Positions 1 to 7,918 of a stretch of DNA of 22,127 bases are shown here, in pieces. The position numbers were made by a program, and so were the translations under genes. The notes under the pieces are model-generated. The model was given only the letters and a program-made list of their open reading frames with translations, did not search any database and was not told the DNA's origin. This stretch comes from an uncultured Bacteroidota bacterium (GTDB taxonomy: Bacteria; Bacteroidota; Bacteroidia; UKL13-3), in NCBI GenBank assembly GCA_903888395.1, contig CAISTO010000328.1, forward strand, positions 1 through 22,127, in the 5' to 3' direction. Positions within the stretch are counted from its first letter, which is position 1. Every line of letters begins with the position of its first letter.

Positions 1-399
1 AAAACTCGGTACTTTAATTATTTTGTTTTTGAAAACAATGGAAACACTTATTTGAAACAACGTGGCGCAAATGACATTTGGCAAGGACTTTTTGAATTTC
101 CGTTAATAGAAAAACCTCTTTTTACCAATGAAATGGAGGTTTTAAATGAATTGATTGAAAATAAATATTTTGACGATATTTCTGATTTGAAAATTGTTTT
201 TATGGAAAACTACAAACATATTCTAACACATCAAATTTTACAGGCTGGGTTTTGGAAAATAACAAGTAAAACCAAACCTAATCTGTCTAATAATTTTATA
301 GAAATAAAAATTGATGAAATAAATAATTATGCGGTACCCAAATTGCTTGAAAAATTGATTTCAAATGTTAAATTGCCACATCAAATTTTTTTTAATTAA
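1..399 (+). CDS. mutY: A/G-specific adenine DNA glycosylase, C-terminal part (5' end outside window)
   Basis: The frame is open from the first base, so this is only the last 132 residues of a longer protein. MutY removes adenine mispaired with 8-oxoguanine or G in base excision repair. What is visible is the C-terminal NUDIX-like domain that reads the 8-oxoG strand: the stretch KQRGANDIWQGLFEFPLIE (about residues 19-37 of the fragment) is the typical MutY sequence after the glycosylase domain, and LTHQILQAGFW follows further on. The HhH-GPD domain, catalytic residues and Fe-S cysteines lie upstream and cannot be checked. The ATG-like start at 52 would cut the domain and is not real. ssb follows after 17 bp, an order I know from other Bacteroidota. 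Identity rests on this one domain, but the match is good. Confidence 0.88.
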   Translation, partial: KTRYFNYFVFENNGNTYLKQRGANDIWQGLFEFPLIEKPLFTNEMEVLNELIENKYFDDISDLKIVFMENYKHILTHQILQAGFWKITSKTKPNLSNNFIEIKIDEINNYAVPKLLEKLISNVKLPHQIFFN

Positions 400-416
400 T
401 CTTAAAACTTAAAAAT

Positions 417-869
417 ATGTCGTACAACAAAATTATTTTAATTGGAAACTTAGGAAGAGACCCCGAGTTAAGGCACTTAGACAATCAAAAAGTAGTAGCT
501 AGTTTTTCATTAGCAACTAATGAAACCACTACCGATAAAAACGGTGAAAGAAGAACGGAAACTGAATGGTTTAACATAGAAATGTGGGACAATCAAGCAA
601 AAATTGCTGAAAAATATTTAAAAAAAGGAAGTCAGGTTTATATTGAAGGTAAACTTAAAACTGAAACTTGGAAAGACAAAGAAGGTATAGAAAAGTCAAG
701 GTTAAAAGTAAGAGTTCAAAACTTTACATTGTTAGGCGGAAATCCTAATAAAACAAATGATGGAACAAATAATTCGAATACTCAAAATACTAACACAGTT
801 AATGAGACCAATACGCAAACAAATGGTCAATCGAACAATGAAAGTTTGAGTGATGATTTACCTTTTTAA
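417..869 (+). CDS. ssb: Single-stranded DNA-binding protein
   Basis: SSB coats single-stranded DNA during replication, recombination and repair and recruits partners through its C-terminal tip. The 150-residue product has the OB fold in residues 1-106 (MSYNKIILIGNLGRDPELR at the start, WFNIEMWDNQAKIAEKYLKKG in the middle, then GKLKTETW), a low-complexity Asn/Thr-rich linker at about 108-144, and the acidic tip DDLPF as the last residues, which is the protein-interaction tail of bacterial SSBs. Length and layout are those of a normal bacterial SSB. The gene starts 17 bp after mutY with an A-rich leader and is closed by a strong hairpin terminator, so it may be transcribed with mutY. Confidence 0.97.
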   Translation: MSYNKIILIGNLGRDPELRHLDNQKVVASFSLATNETTTDKNGERRTETEWFNIEMWDNQAKIAEKYLKKGSQVYIEGKLKTETWKDKEGIEKSRLKVRVQNFTLLGGNPNKTNDGTNNSNTQNTNTVNETNTQTNGQSNNESLSDDLPF

Positions 870-894
870 AAAATTAACATACCTTTGAAAACCA

Positions 895-925
895 AAAGCA
901 GTGAATCATTACACTGCTTTTTTTA
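895..925 (+). terminator. Rho-independent terminator after ssb
   Basis: A perfect 9-bp stem (AAAGCAGTG / CACTGCTTT, 895-903 with 912-920) has an 8-nt loop and runs into a T-rich tail. It lies 26 bp after the ssb stop and ends just before the next gene's ATG at 939. Its presence argues against an upstream TTG start at 885 for that gene. Confidence 0.85.
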
Positions 926-938
926 TTTTATACCTGTT

Positions 939-1385
939 ATGAAAACAATTGATCAATGGTTTGACGAATATGCTGTCAGCCATCAAAATTCAACCAATAA
1001 ATTGATTCATTGGATTTGTGTTCCAACTATTTTTTTAAGTATTGTTGGTTTGCTTTATTGTGTAAAATTGGGCACAATTACTTTGGCTCATTTAGCATTG
1101 TTTTTTGTTATAGTATTTTATGTTCGATTAAGTTGGAAAATGGCCATTAGCGTTATTTTATTTTCTTTTATTTGTTTATTTATTTGCCATTTATTGGAAC
1201 AAAATAGTTCTATTGCGCTATATAAAATTTGTTTAATATTATTTGTTTTAGCTTGGATAGGTCAATTTATAGGTCATAAAATTGAAGGTAAAAAACCATC
1301 TTTTTTACATGATATTCAATTTTTAATGATTGGCCCAGCATGGTTATTGGGTTTTATTTTCAAGAAACTAAACATCAAATATTAA
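939..1385 (+). CDS. Mpo1-like (DUF962) membrane protein, putative 2-hydroxy fatty acid dioxygenase
   Basis: The 148-residue product is a small polytopic membrane protein of the Mpo1/YGL010w (DUF962) family. Yeast Mpo1 is an Fe(II)-dependent dioxygenase in alpha-oxidation of 2-hydroxy fatty acids; for the bacterial members this role is inferred from homology. Seen here: an N-terminal WFDEYAVSHQNSTNKLIHW segment with H15 and H24, about four hydrophobic segments (about 27-45, 50-64, 68-86, 94-112), and the family signature GHKIEGKKPSFLHDIQFLMI near residues 112-131 with H113 and H124. The four histidines are the expected metal ligands. I chose the ATG at 939 because the longer frame from 885 would run through the ssb terminator and adds SSESLHC, which is encoded by the stem. 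queA follows after 21 bp. Confidence 0.82.
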   Translation: MKTIDQWFDEYAVSHQNSTNKLIHWICVPTIFLSIVGLLYCVKLGTITLAHLALFFVIVFYVRLSWKMAISVILFSFICLFICHLLEQNSSIALYKICLILFVLAWIGQFIGHKIEGKKPSFLHDIQFLMIGPAWLLGFIFKKLNIKY

Positions 1386-1406
1386 TTATCATTTTTTTAA
1401 AAATAT

Positions 1407-2639
1407 ATGCAAGCAAAAGAACTTAAAATAACAGATTTTAGTTACCATTTACCCGAAGAAAAAATTGCACAGCATCCTTTAAAAGAAAGAGATAAAAGCA
1501 AATTATTAGTATATAAAAATGGCGAAATAACAGCATCTGTTTTTAATAAATTACCAACTATTTTAAATGAAAATGATTGCTTAATATTTAATAATACCAA
1601 AGTAGTTCATGCACGTATATTGTTCCAAAAAGAAAGCGGTGCTAGAATTGAAATCATGTGCTTAGAACCTAGTATTCCTAACGATGCAGCTATTTGTTTT
1701 AAGGAAACCGAAACTTGCCAATGGATAGCTTTGGTGGGAAATAATAAAAAATGGAAAGAGGGAATTTTAACGAAGAATTTTGCAATAAATGGAACTGAAA
1801 TTTCATTGGTTGCCGAACGAATAAAACAACATTTGGATTCTTATATTATTCAATTTAAATGGAATGGAGGATTTGCTTTTGCTGATATAATTTATCATGC
1901 TGGCTTATTGCCATTACCTCCTTATATGAACCGCGATGCTGATGCTGACGATGAAGTGAGGTACCAAACTGTTTATGCAGAATTTGAAGGTTCGGTAGCC
2001 GCTCCAACTGCAGGATTGCATTTTACAAAACAAGTTTTTGAAAAATTACATCAAAAAAAAATTACCACGGAATTAGTTACGCTTCATGTTGGCGCGGGAA
2101 CCTTTAAACCTGTAAAATCCGAAAATATGAGTGGTCATGAAATGCATGAAGAACATGTAATTATTGACAAAAAATTGGTGCAAAATATTTGCAATTGCTT
2201 AGAGAAAAAGAATAGAATTATTACCGTTGGAACTACTTCGCTCAGAACCATTGAAAGTCTTTATTGGTTTGGTGTATTCCTAATTGCTAACAAACAAGAT
2301 TGGAAGAATATTCATGAAATGCAAATAAGTCAGTGGCAGCCTTATGAAAATGAAAACAATCAATTAAATGCTTTGCAAGTTTTAAAAGCTATTTTAGAAT
2401 GGATGGATTTTAAAAAAATAAATCAAATTCATGGTACTACGCAAATTATGATTGCTCCGCCTTATCAATTTAAATTGGTAGATGCTTTAATTACAAATTT
2501 CCATCAGCCGGAAAGCACTTTAATTCTGCTTGTTTCTGCATTTATTGGTGAAGATTGGAGCGATGTTTATTATTTTGCTTTGAACAATAACTTTCGTTTT
2601 TTAAGTTATGGCGATAGTTCCATTTTGTTTAGAAAGTAA
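1407..2639 (+). CDS. queA: S-adenosylmethionine:tRNA ribosyltransferase-isomerase
   Basis: QueA transfers and isomerises the ribosyl group of S-adenosylmethionine onto 7-aminomethyl-7-deazaguanine in tRNA, giving epoxyqueuosine, a late step of queuosine synthesis in the cytoplasm. Family landmarks are all in place along the 410 residues: LPEEKIAQHPLKERDKSKLL near the start, FNNTKVVHAR (61-70), EGSVAAPTAGLHFT (about 194-207), LHVGAGTFKP (about 227-236), GTTSLRTIES (about 275-284) and TNFHQPESTLILLVSAFIG near the C-terminus. The protein is longer than the roughly 350 residues of E. coli QueA, with extra sequence around residues 290-320, which I recall as usual for Bacteroidota. No other queuosine gene is in the window. 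The gene has no clear terminator; a repeat-rich gap follows. Confidence 0.97.
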   Translation: MQAKELKITDFSYHLPEEKIAQHPLKERDKSKLLVYKNGEITASVFNKLPTILNENDCLIFNNTKVVHARILFQKESGARIEIMCLEPSIPNDAAICFKETETCQWIALVGNNKKWKEGILTKNFAINGTEISLVAERIKQHLDSYIIQFKWNGGFAFADIIYHAGLLPLPPYMNRDADADDEVRYQTVYAEFEGSVAAPTAGLHFTKQVFEKLHQKKITTELVTLHVGAGTFKPVKSENMSGHEMHEEHVIIDKKLVQNICNCLEKKNRIITVGTTSLRTIESLYWFGVFLIANKQDWKNIHEMQISQWQPYENENNQLNALQVLKAILEWMDFKKINQIHGTTQIMIAPPYQFKLVDALITNFHQPESTLILLVSAFIGEDWSDVYYFALNNNFRFLSYGDSSILFRK

Positions 2640-2708
2640 ACCGAATTATCCGTTTTAAATTTTCATCAACTTTCTTTAATCGTAATTATTTATTCTATAT
2701 TTTATTCC

Positions 2709-2780
2709 TTTCGATATTTTTTCCTTTCGAATTTAGGTATTAGGATTTCGAATTTCGAATTTATTTTTTCGAATTTTGTT
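2709..2780. repeat. TTCGAAT-rich AT-rich tract
   Basis: This part of the queA-amylase gap contains TTCGA at 2710 and several further TTCGAAT/TTTCGAAT words, two of them back to back (GATTTCGAATTTCGAATTT). TTCGAA is its own reverse complement, so the tract has no strand. A similar tract lies at 15944-16185. It ends directly at a GC-rich palindrome. No reading frame of note is present. Confidence 0.6.
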
Positions 2781-2781
2781 C

Positions 2782-2821
2782 CCGTTGGCTTCACTTCGAC
2801 AAGCTCAGTGACCACGAACGG
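2782..2821. repeat. GC-rich imperfect palindrome with CTTCGACAAGCTCAGTG core
   Basis: The 40 bases begin CCGTT and end AACGG, and CACT/AGTG pair further in around TCGACAAGCTC, so the block can fold as an interrupted hairpin. It stands out as a GC-rich block in AT-rich surroundings. I recall the core CTTCGACAAGCTCAGTG as a recurring intergenic repeat in several bacterial genomes; that is memory, not something shown here. It could also work as a weak transcription end between the convergent queA and amylase genes, but there is no T run. Confidence 0.5.
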
Positions 2822-2864
2822 CTATTCATAAATTCCCTCAAAATTCCTTATTCGATATTTTTAT

Positions 2865-2909
2865 CTATCAACTGACAACTATCAACTGACAACTGTCAAC
2901 TATCAACTA
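2865..2909 (-). repeat. Tandem heptad repeat running into the amylase stop codon
   Basis: Two perfect 14-bp units CTATCAACTGACAA (2865-2878, 2879-2892) are followed by CTGTCAACTATCAACTA, so the tract is a run of CAACTNN heptads. Its last three bases are the complement of the amylase stop codon TAG. Read on the amylase strand, the repeat (TTGATAGTTGACAGTTG...) starts right after the stop. A related tract follows the stop of the serine hydrolase gene at 7918 in the same gene-relative orientation. Confidence 0.75.
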
Positions 2910-4757
2910 CTCCTCCAATTCAAAAATCCTTATTGTATCTGCATCTATTTGCATCGTTTTATCCGATAAATTAAAAGTGTTTTCAGTCAAAATATCCTTA
3001 GCTTTAGTAAATTTGTTGAGTATTTCATTGTACTTGCTAAACTGAATAGCTTGTGATTTTGCATTCCTGTTTATGATCACCATCACTGCTTTTTTATCGG
3101 TGTATCTAAAGTAAGTATACACACCATTTTCTACTGCAAAATGAGTGGTTTTTCCATTGGTAATTGCTTCATTGTTTTTTCGCCAATTGGCTAATTTTTT
3201 TACATAATTAAAAGCTTCATTTTCTTCATCTGTTCTGCCTTCGGCAATAAATTTATTCGTTTTGTCAGTTGGCCAAGCGCCTTCAAAATCCATGCGAACT
3301 TCTCCATCACTTTTGCGAGGTAATTGCGGGTTTTTAACTAATATTTCGGTTCCATAATAAATGCTTGGAACACCACGAAGTGTTAACAATAAGCCAATTC
3401 CCATTTTGAATTTCTTCCTATCGTTTTTCATAACAGAATAAAAACGATTCAAATCGTGATTATCTAAAAACGTTAGGTTTAAATTAGGGTCATTATATAA
3501 TCCATCTTGTGACAGTGTTTGATATATTTTAGCCAAACCTTTGTCCCATTCTGGTGTGTCCAATAATGCTTCATTCATGGCCCAATGCAAGTTAAAATCA
3601 ATGGCACTGGTTAAGTTACTTTGAGGTGCTTTTGCAAAATTACTTTTGTTTACAAAATAGGCATTGCTCAAAACGCCACGTTCCCAAATTTCGCCACTAC
3701 TCCAAAAATTTGGATATTCTTTTTTGATATAACCCATGCAATTATTCATAAAATCTACATCGTTATAACTGTATGTATCAATTCTAAATCCATCAATTCC
3801 CGCAAAATTTATCCACCACAAATAACTTTGCATTAAGTAAGTAGCAATTCTCGGATTGGTTTCATTTACATCGGGCATTTGATAATCAAACCAACCATCT
3901 GTCATTAATTTTTTTTCAGCTTTGCTGGCATAAGGATCGTAATGAACAGGAGCGCGGTAATTGGTTCTAGTAAATTCTGGCCATTGATTAACCAAGTTTT
4001 TTTCAGGCATGTTTAAAAACATCCAATGCTTATCGCCAATATGATTTGGCACTAAATCCATTACCAATTTCATGTTGCGTTTTTTTAACTCCGCACCTAG
4101 TTTTTTATAATCATTATTGCTTCCAAACCTTGGATCAGTTAAATAATGATCGGTTAATGCATAACCATGATAACTGTATTTTGGTTGGTCGTTAATTAAA
4201 GTTGGATTTAACCAAAGTGTAGTAATTCCTAAATCTTTTAAATAATCCAAATGGTCTATGACACCTTTTAAATCGCCACCATGACGGCCATTCAAATCGT
4301 TTCTATCACACACACTTTCACGTAAACCATTTATTACATCATTGGTGGTATCGCCATTAGCAAACCTATCGGGCATGGCCATGTATATAAAATCAGCTTG
4401 TGTTATGTTGTCAATATCTTTGATCAGTTTTTCTAATTTATAAGTGTATTTAAAGTTTTCTGTTCCTTTACTAAATTGAATAACAAAACTATTTCCTTTA
4501 AAATTTTGAAGGCTTACATAAGCAAATAAATAGTCCGAATTTTCTACCTTTTCAACTCGTAAAAGTTTTACGCCAAGGGTATTTATTTTTAAAGTGCTTG
4601 CCGCAATGTTTTTACCAAAAAGCATTAATTGAAGTTCTTTATTATTTAAATTATTCCACCAAAAAGGTGGGTCAACTCTTTCTAAAGGCTTGTAATTTTG
4701 AGCATTGCTTTGCAAAGCAATAAAAAGAGTAAATATAAAAAGCAGTTTTTTCATCAT
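2907..4757 (-). CDS. Secreted GH13 alpha-amylase (cyclomaltodextrinase/neopullulanase type)
   Basis: The 616-residue product is a retaining alpha-glucan hydrolase of family GH13 acting outside the cytoplasm. From the ATG at 4757 there is a clean signal peptide (MMKKLLFIFTLFIALQSNAQ). Residues about 30-115 form an N-terminal beta domain of the cyclomaltodextrinase type (PPFWWNNLNNKELQLMLFGK). The barrel follows from about 120 (DFIYMAMPDRFANGD) with all four GH13 regions: DLVPNH (234-239), GFRIDTYSY with nucleophile D327, GEIWERG with acid/base E356, and FLDNHD with D435. The C-terminal about 85 residues look like the usual beta domain. Likely substrates are maltodextrins, cyclodextrins or pullulan. 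The frame extends 22 codons upstream to 4823 but would bury the signal peptide, so I took 4757 (4754 is equally possible). No susC/susD pair is nearby. The gene stands alone, convergent with queA. Confidence 0.9.
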   Translation of the reverse strand: MMKKLLFIFTLFIALQSNAQNYKPLERVDPPFWWNNLNNKELQLMLFGKNIAASTLKINTLGVKLLRVEKVENSDYLFAYVSLQNFKGNSFVIQFSKGTENFKYTYKLEKLIKDIDNITQADFIYMAMPDRFANGDTTNDVINGLRESVCDRNDLNGRHGGDLKGVIDHLDYLKDLGITTLWLNPTLINDQPKYSYHGYALTDHYLTDPRFGSNNDYKKLGAELKKRNMKLVMDLVPNHIGDKHWMFLNMPEKNLVNQWPEFTRTNYRAPVHYDPYASKAEKKLMTDGWFDYQMPDVNETNPRIATYLMQSYLWWINFAGIDGFRIDTYSYNDVDFMNNCMGYIKKEYPNFWSSGEIWERGVLSNAYFVNKSNFAKAPQSNLTSAIDFNLHWAMNEALLDTPEWDKGLAKIYQTLSQDGLYNDPNLNLTFLDNHDLNRFYSVMKNDRKKFKMGIGLLLTLRGVPSIYYGTEILVKNPQLPRKSDGEVRMDFEGAWPTDKTNKFIAEGRTDEENEAFNYVKKLANWRKNNEAITNGKTTHFAVENGVYTYFRYTDKKAVMVIINRNAKSQAIQFSKYNEILNKFTKAKDILTENTFNLSDKTMQIDADTIRIFELEE

Positions 4758-4839
4758 ATTATTTGTAGCGAATATAAAATTAATAAATGTAATAATTTTC
4801 ATGACAATTCGTTTTATGAACAAATAAAAAATTTATATT

Positions 4840-5700
4840 ATGAAAAAAATTATCATCATTAGCCTCATCATCTTTGAGATGTCAGCTTCAGTAAAATCAT
4901 GTATTGCAAGCAATATTTCTATTGCTGAAGCAATCAAAAACAAACTCATTACTGTGAAAGTAAAATCAAATAGCGGACTTGGAGCTGCATGTTTGAATTT
5001 GAAAATTACGAATTTAAAAAACAGAAAATTAAACATTGATTTGGAAGCTGGTCGCATGTTTATTCCTAGCGATTCAAATGTTCAGAATTTAATTTTAGTA
5101 AAACACGAAATTTATGAACTAAAACCTAATCAAACTTTAAGTAAAAATTTGAACGCTCTTTGCGCACAAAAACACGACAATTGCCCAGGTAAAGATTTAG
5201 TTTTTAAATTAGGAAATTTTGCCATTGGGCAACCAAAACAATTTGCAGTTTGGGTAGATGAAAAAGAATATTTTAAAAACGATAATGTTCAAAATGCCAT
5301 GTGGGTTTTTACTGATAATACTGAACCTTCGTTTAATATTTACAATGAAAAAGATAGGGAAATGTTAGCTTTTGTGGCCAAAGCTAAAAACTGGAATTAT
5401 GATAAATTATTGGCTAAATTTACAGGAAATGAAACTCGGAAACCTGAAGTATTTGTTAGTAATAAAATATTCTCTTCAACCCTCACATTTGATGTTTCAG
5501 AACCAAGAACTTTACGAATTGTGTTATGCGATAAAAACAATAATGTGGTTCAAGAATGTTTAAAAAATGAAGTTTTGCCAATTGGTACCAATGTTAAACA
5601 TATTGATATTACAAATGATAATTTTGAACCTGGAAAATACTATTTGAAAGTTTATATAGACGATAAAATGATTAGAAGGCGTGAGATTTTGATTCATTAG
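4840..5700 (+). CDS. Secreted protein of unknown function with a beta-rich C-terminal domain
   Basis: I do not recognise a named family. The 286-residue product starts with a hydrophobic signal sequence (MKKIIIISLIIFEMSASVKS), so it is exported. Residues about 30-100 alternate short beta strands (KLITVKVKSN, ACLNLKITNL, KLNIDLEAG). Residues 115-160 carry two close cysteines (LCAQKHDNCPGKD) and an FAVWVDEKEYF stretch. The last about 75 residues read as an Ig-like or FlgD-like beta sandwich (TLTFDVSEPRTLRIVLCDK ... GKYYLKVYIDDKMI). That end resembles the tail of type IX sorting domains, but the YPNP opening motif is missing, so secretion by that route is only a guess. It is divergent from the amylase with 82 bp between starts and is followed by a small coiled-coil gene without a terminator between them. 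Confidence 0.75.
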   Translation: MKKIIIISLIIFEMSASVKSCIASNISIAEAIKNKLITVKVKSNSGLGAACLNLKITNLKNRKLNIDLEAGRMFIPSDSNVQNLILVKHEIYELKPNQTLSKNLNALCAQKHDNCPGKDLVFKLGNFAIGQPKQFAVWVDEKEYFKNDNVQNAMWVFTDNTEPSFNIYNEKDREMLAFVAKAKNWNYDKLLAKFTGNETRKPEVFVSNKIFSSTLTFDVSEPRTLRIVLCDKNNNVVQECLKNEVLPIGTNVKHIDITNDNFEPGKYYLKVYIDDKMIRRREILIH

Positions 5701-5827
5701 CAAAATAATATTTTAATTTTAAAAAATGTTTCTGAAAATGATTTTCTAATCAATAAATAGCATGAAGTTGGTCATTATTTTTGTTTGTTTAATGATTTTA
5801 TTTTGTTCTGTAAAATTAAATAAAATT

Positions 5828-6211
5828 ATGAATACTCAAATAGCATTAGTGGATTTACATGTAGAACATAAAGAATGGTTAAATAAACTACTTTTTTATA
5901 AGGACGATTTGAAAATTATGCAAAGTCGTTTGGATGAAATTGCATCAAAAAATAATAGTAAAGAAGTATTGGTTTTTGTTGAAAGATTTGAAAATCAGTT
6001 TAAAATACAAAAAGAACAAATTGATGTATTGAATCACGATATTAAACAACATGTGAATAAAATTGAAGAATCTATCATTAATAATCCCATTGCTAGTAAC
6101 CATAGAAAAATGGATGATCATGCTGAAGAACGCGAAAAAATGATTCGTTTTGAAGAATTATTTGCAGAACTTAGAAAAGATTTATTGAGTTTTTTATCTA
6201 AATGGTTATAG
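5828..6211 (+). CDS. Small coiled-coil protein of unknown function
   Basis: The product has no family I can name. From the ATG at 5828 it is 127 residues, almost all predicted helix and strongly charged: EHKEWLNKLLFYKDDLKIMQ, then VERFENQFKIQKEQIDVLNH with heptad spacing, a short break at NNPIASNH, and a second helix rich in E, R and K ending in SFLSKWL. The same frame is open to an ATG at 5762, which adds 22 residues including a hydrophobic run (MKLVIIFVCLMILFC) that would anchor or export it. I prefer 5828 because the charged part looks cytoplasmic and the A-rich leader before it is typical, but the long form cannot be excluded. A strong terminator follows. It may share a transcript with the secreted protein gene ending at 5700. 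Confidence 0.7.
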   Translation: MNTQIALVDLHVEHKEWLNKLLFYKDDLKIMQSRLDEIASKNNSKEVLVFVERFENQFKIQKEQIDVLNHDIKQHVNKIEESIINNPIASNHRKMDDHAEEREKMIRFEELFAELRKDLLSFLSKWL

Positions 6212-6240
6212 CGTTTAATTATTTAAAAAAGTTTCTAATT

Positions 6241-6277
6241 AAAACCTTGTTGGTGAATTTCCAACAAGGTTTTTTCT
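6241..6277 (+). terminator. Strong rho-independent terminator
   Basis: A perfect 13-bp stem (AAAACCTTGTTGG / CCAACAAGGTTTT, 6241-6253 with 6261-6273) has a 7-nt loop and runs directly into Ts. It lies 29 bp after the coiled-coil gene and separates it from the serine hydrolase. Confidence 0.93.
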
Positions 6278-6376
6278 TTTGAATCATTACCATTTAGTTT
6301 TCATTACTTAAAATTTGAACTGCAATTTTATTATATTTACAAACTCATTTTTTAAAAATATAATAACATAACCTAC

Positions 6377-7918
6377 ATGAATAAAATTTCTATTGCCAAA
6401 CACCATTTCAAATTATTTTTTTTACTGTTACTAATAATAAATACTGGTTTATTTGCTCAGCCAGCTTTTGTAAAAGACTCGCTCGATAGTTATGTAAAAC
6501 GTGAAATGGAAAGATGGCAAGTTCCTGGTTTAGCCATTGCCATTGTTAAAGATGGAAAAGTAGTAATTTGTAAAGGTTTTGGCGTTAAGCAAGATGGAAA
6601 ATCAGCTAAAGTTGATGAAAATACTTTGTTCCAAATTGCCTCCAATAGCAAAGCATTTACTGGTACTTCTATTGCTTTATTAAATAGCCAAAAACGATTA
6701 TTTCTCGATGAAAAAGTAACTAAATACATGCCCGATTTTAAGTTATATGATGAAACTTCTACCTCATTATGTACCGTTCGCGATTTGCTATGCCATAGAA
6801 TTGGACTGCAAACTTTTCAAGGCGATTTTTTAAATTGGGGAAGTAATTTATCCCGCAAAGAAATTATTGAACATTTGGCTTTAACCAAACCTGTTCACCC
6901 TTTCAGATACAAATATGGTTATTGCAACGCAGCATTTATTACCGCTGGTGAATTAATAAAAAATGTAACCGATACAAGTTGGGATGATTTCATAAAATAT
7001 CACTTTTTTGAGCCTTTGGCAATGAAACATACCAGCAGCACTTATAACGAATTGATGACTGATGAAAATGCCTGCATTCCTCATACTTTAGTAAATGGTA
7101 AAATTGCAAAATTACCATACACCAATATTGACAACATGGGTCCCTCGGCTAGCATTAATTCATGTGCAAAAGATATGGCAAATTGGTTGTTATTTCAGTT
7201 AGACAGCGGAAGATTTGAGGGAAAAAGAATTGTGCCGTTTTCGGTTTTGGCCGAAACTCGCAAATCAAATATGATTAGCAATGATGTGAATTCAAAAATA
7301 TTTAAAACCAAACATTTTAGTAATTATGGTTTAGGTTGGCAAAGTTACGATTACGAAGGCCGCAGGGTTTGGGAACACAGCGGTGGAGCTAACGGATTTG
7401 TTACCAAAACTGAATTTATTCCTGAGGAAAACTTAGGTGTTTTGGTTTACACCAATACCGATGCAAACTCGCTTTACGATGCTTTGGTAAAGCAAGTATT
7501 AGAAGCTTATTTGAATGTTCCTTATCGTAATTTAAGTGAAAAATATTTTGTGCCAACTAATAACGGACGCATTGCAGAGCAAAAAGAATTAGACAGCTTG
7601 AGCCAAGTAGTTTTACTGAAAAACAAACCAACATTGGATTTACAAAACTATGTTGGAACTTACAGTAATAGTTTTTATGGAGAAGTAGAAATTCGTTTAT
7701 TAAAAGGTAAAATGACTTTGCATTTTAGTCACCATCCAAATAATATTGGCAAATTGGAGTATTTAGGAAACGATCAGTTTTTATGTACTTACAGCGATTT
7801 AACTTGTGGTGTACAAGTATTACCAATAAAAATGGAGAACAATCAAGTAAAAGGAATTACTATTAAAGTAGCCGATTTTATTGATTACTTGAGCTATGAC
7901 TTTGAAAAAGTTAGGTAG
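6377..7918 (+). CDS. Secreted serine hydrolase of the class C beta-lactamase / PBP4-like family
   Basis: The 513-residue product belongs to the beta-lactamase superfamily that also holds D-aminopeptidases, esterases and PBP-like peptidases. A signal peptide (FKLFFLLLLIINTGLFAQ, ending near residue 28) puts it in the periplasm or outside. The three active-site motifs are present: S89-N-S-K92 (catalytic Ser and Lys, in FQIASNSKAFTG), Y182-C-N184, and H334-S-G-G337 (the third motif, HSGG in place of KTG). After the catalytic domain, residues about 390-513 form a separate beta-rich C-terminal domain (LQNYVGTYSNSFYGEVEIRL) like the DUF3471 region of such proteins. Motifs alone cannot tell the substrate, and resistance to antibiotics should not be assumed. 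It stands alone between two terminator or repeat regions; a heptad repeat begins directly after its stop. Confidence 0.92.
   Translation: MNKISIAKHHFKLFFLLLLIINTGLFAQPAFVKDSLDSYVKREMERWQVPGLAIAIVKDGKVVICKGFGVKQDGKSAKVDENTLFQIASNSKAFTGTSIALLNSQKRLFLDEKVTKYMPDFKLYDETSTSLCTVRDLLCHRIGLQTFQGDFLNWGSNLSRKEIIEHLALTKPVHPFRYKYGYCNAAFITAGELIKNVTDTSWDDFIKYHFFEPLAMKHTSSTYNELMTDENACIPHTLVNGKIAKLPYTNIDNMGPSASINSCAKDMANWLLFQLDSGRFEGKRIVPFSVLAETRKSNMISNDVNSKIFKTKHFSNYGLGWQSYDYEGRRVWEHSGGANGFVTKTEFIPEENLGVLVYTNTDANSLYDALVKQVLEAYLNVPYRNLSEKYFVPTNNGRIAEQKELDSLSQVVLLKNKPTLDLQNYVGTYSNSFYGEVEIRLLKGKMTLHFSHHPNNIGKLEYLGNDQFLCTYSDLTCGVQVLPIKMENNQVKGITIKVADFIDYLSYDFEKVR

Noticed and set aside
885..938. Upstream TTG start extending the Mpo1-like gene by 18 codons
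   Set aside because: The extra codons are made of the ssb terminator hairpin; the family starts at the ATG at 939.
4758..4839. Promoters for the divergent amylase and secreted-protein genes (CGAATATA at 4769-4776, TAATTTTC at 4793-4800)
   Set aside because: Each is one mismatch from TAnnTTTG, but a TTG at the right distance is missing and the amylase leader would be only about 5 nt.
6332..6339. TATATTTA as a -7 element for the serine hydrolase gene
   Set aside because: Final base differs from consensus and the upstream TTTG is only 14 bp away, too close for the Bacteroidota spacing.
6377..7918. Antibiotic-resistance beta-lactamase
   Set aside because: The SxxK/YxN/HSGG motifs and extra C-terminal domain fit a broad serine hydrolase family; nothing shows beta-lactam hydrolysis.
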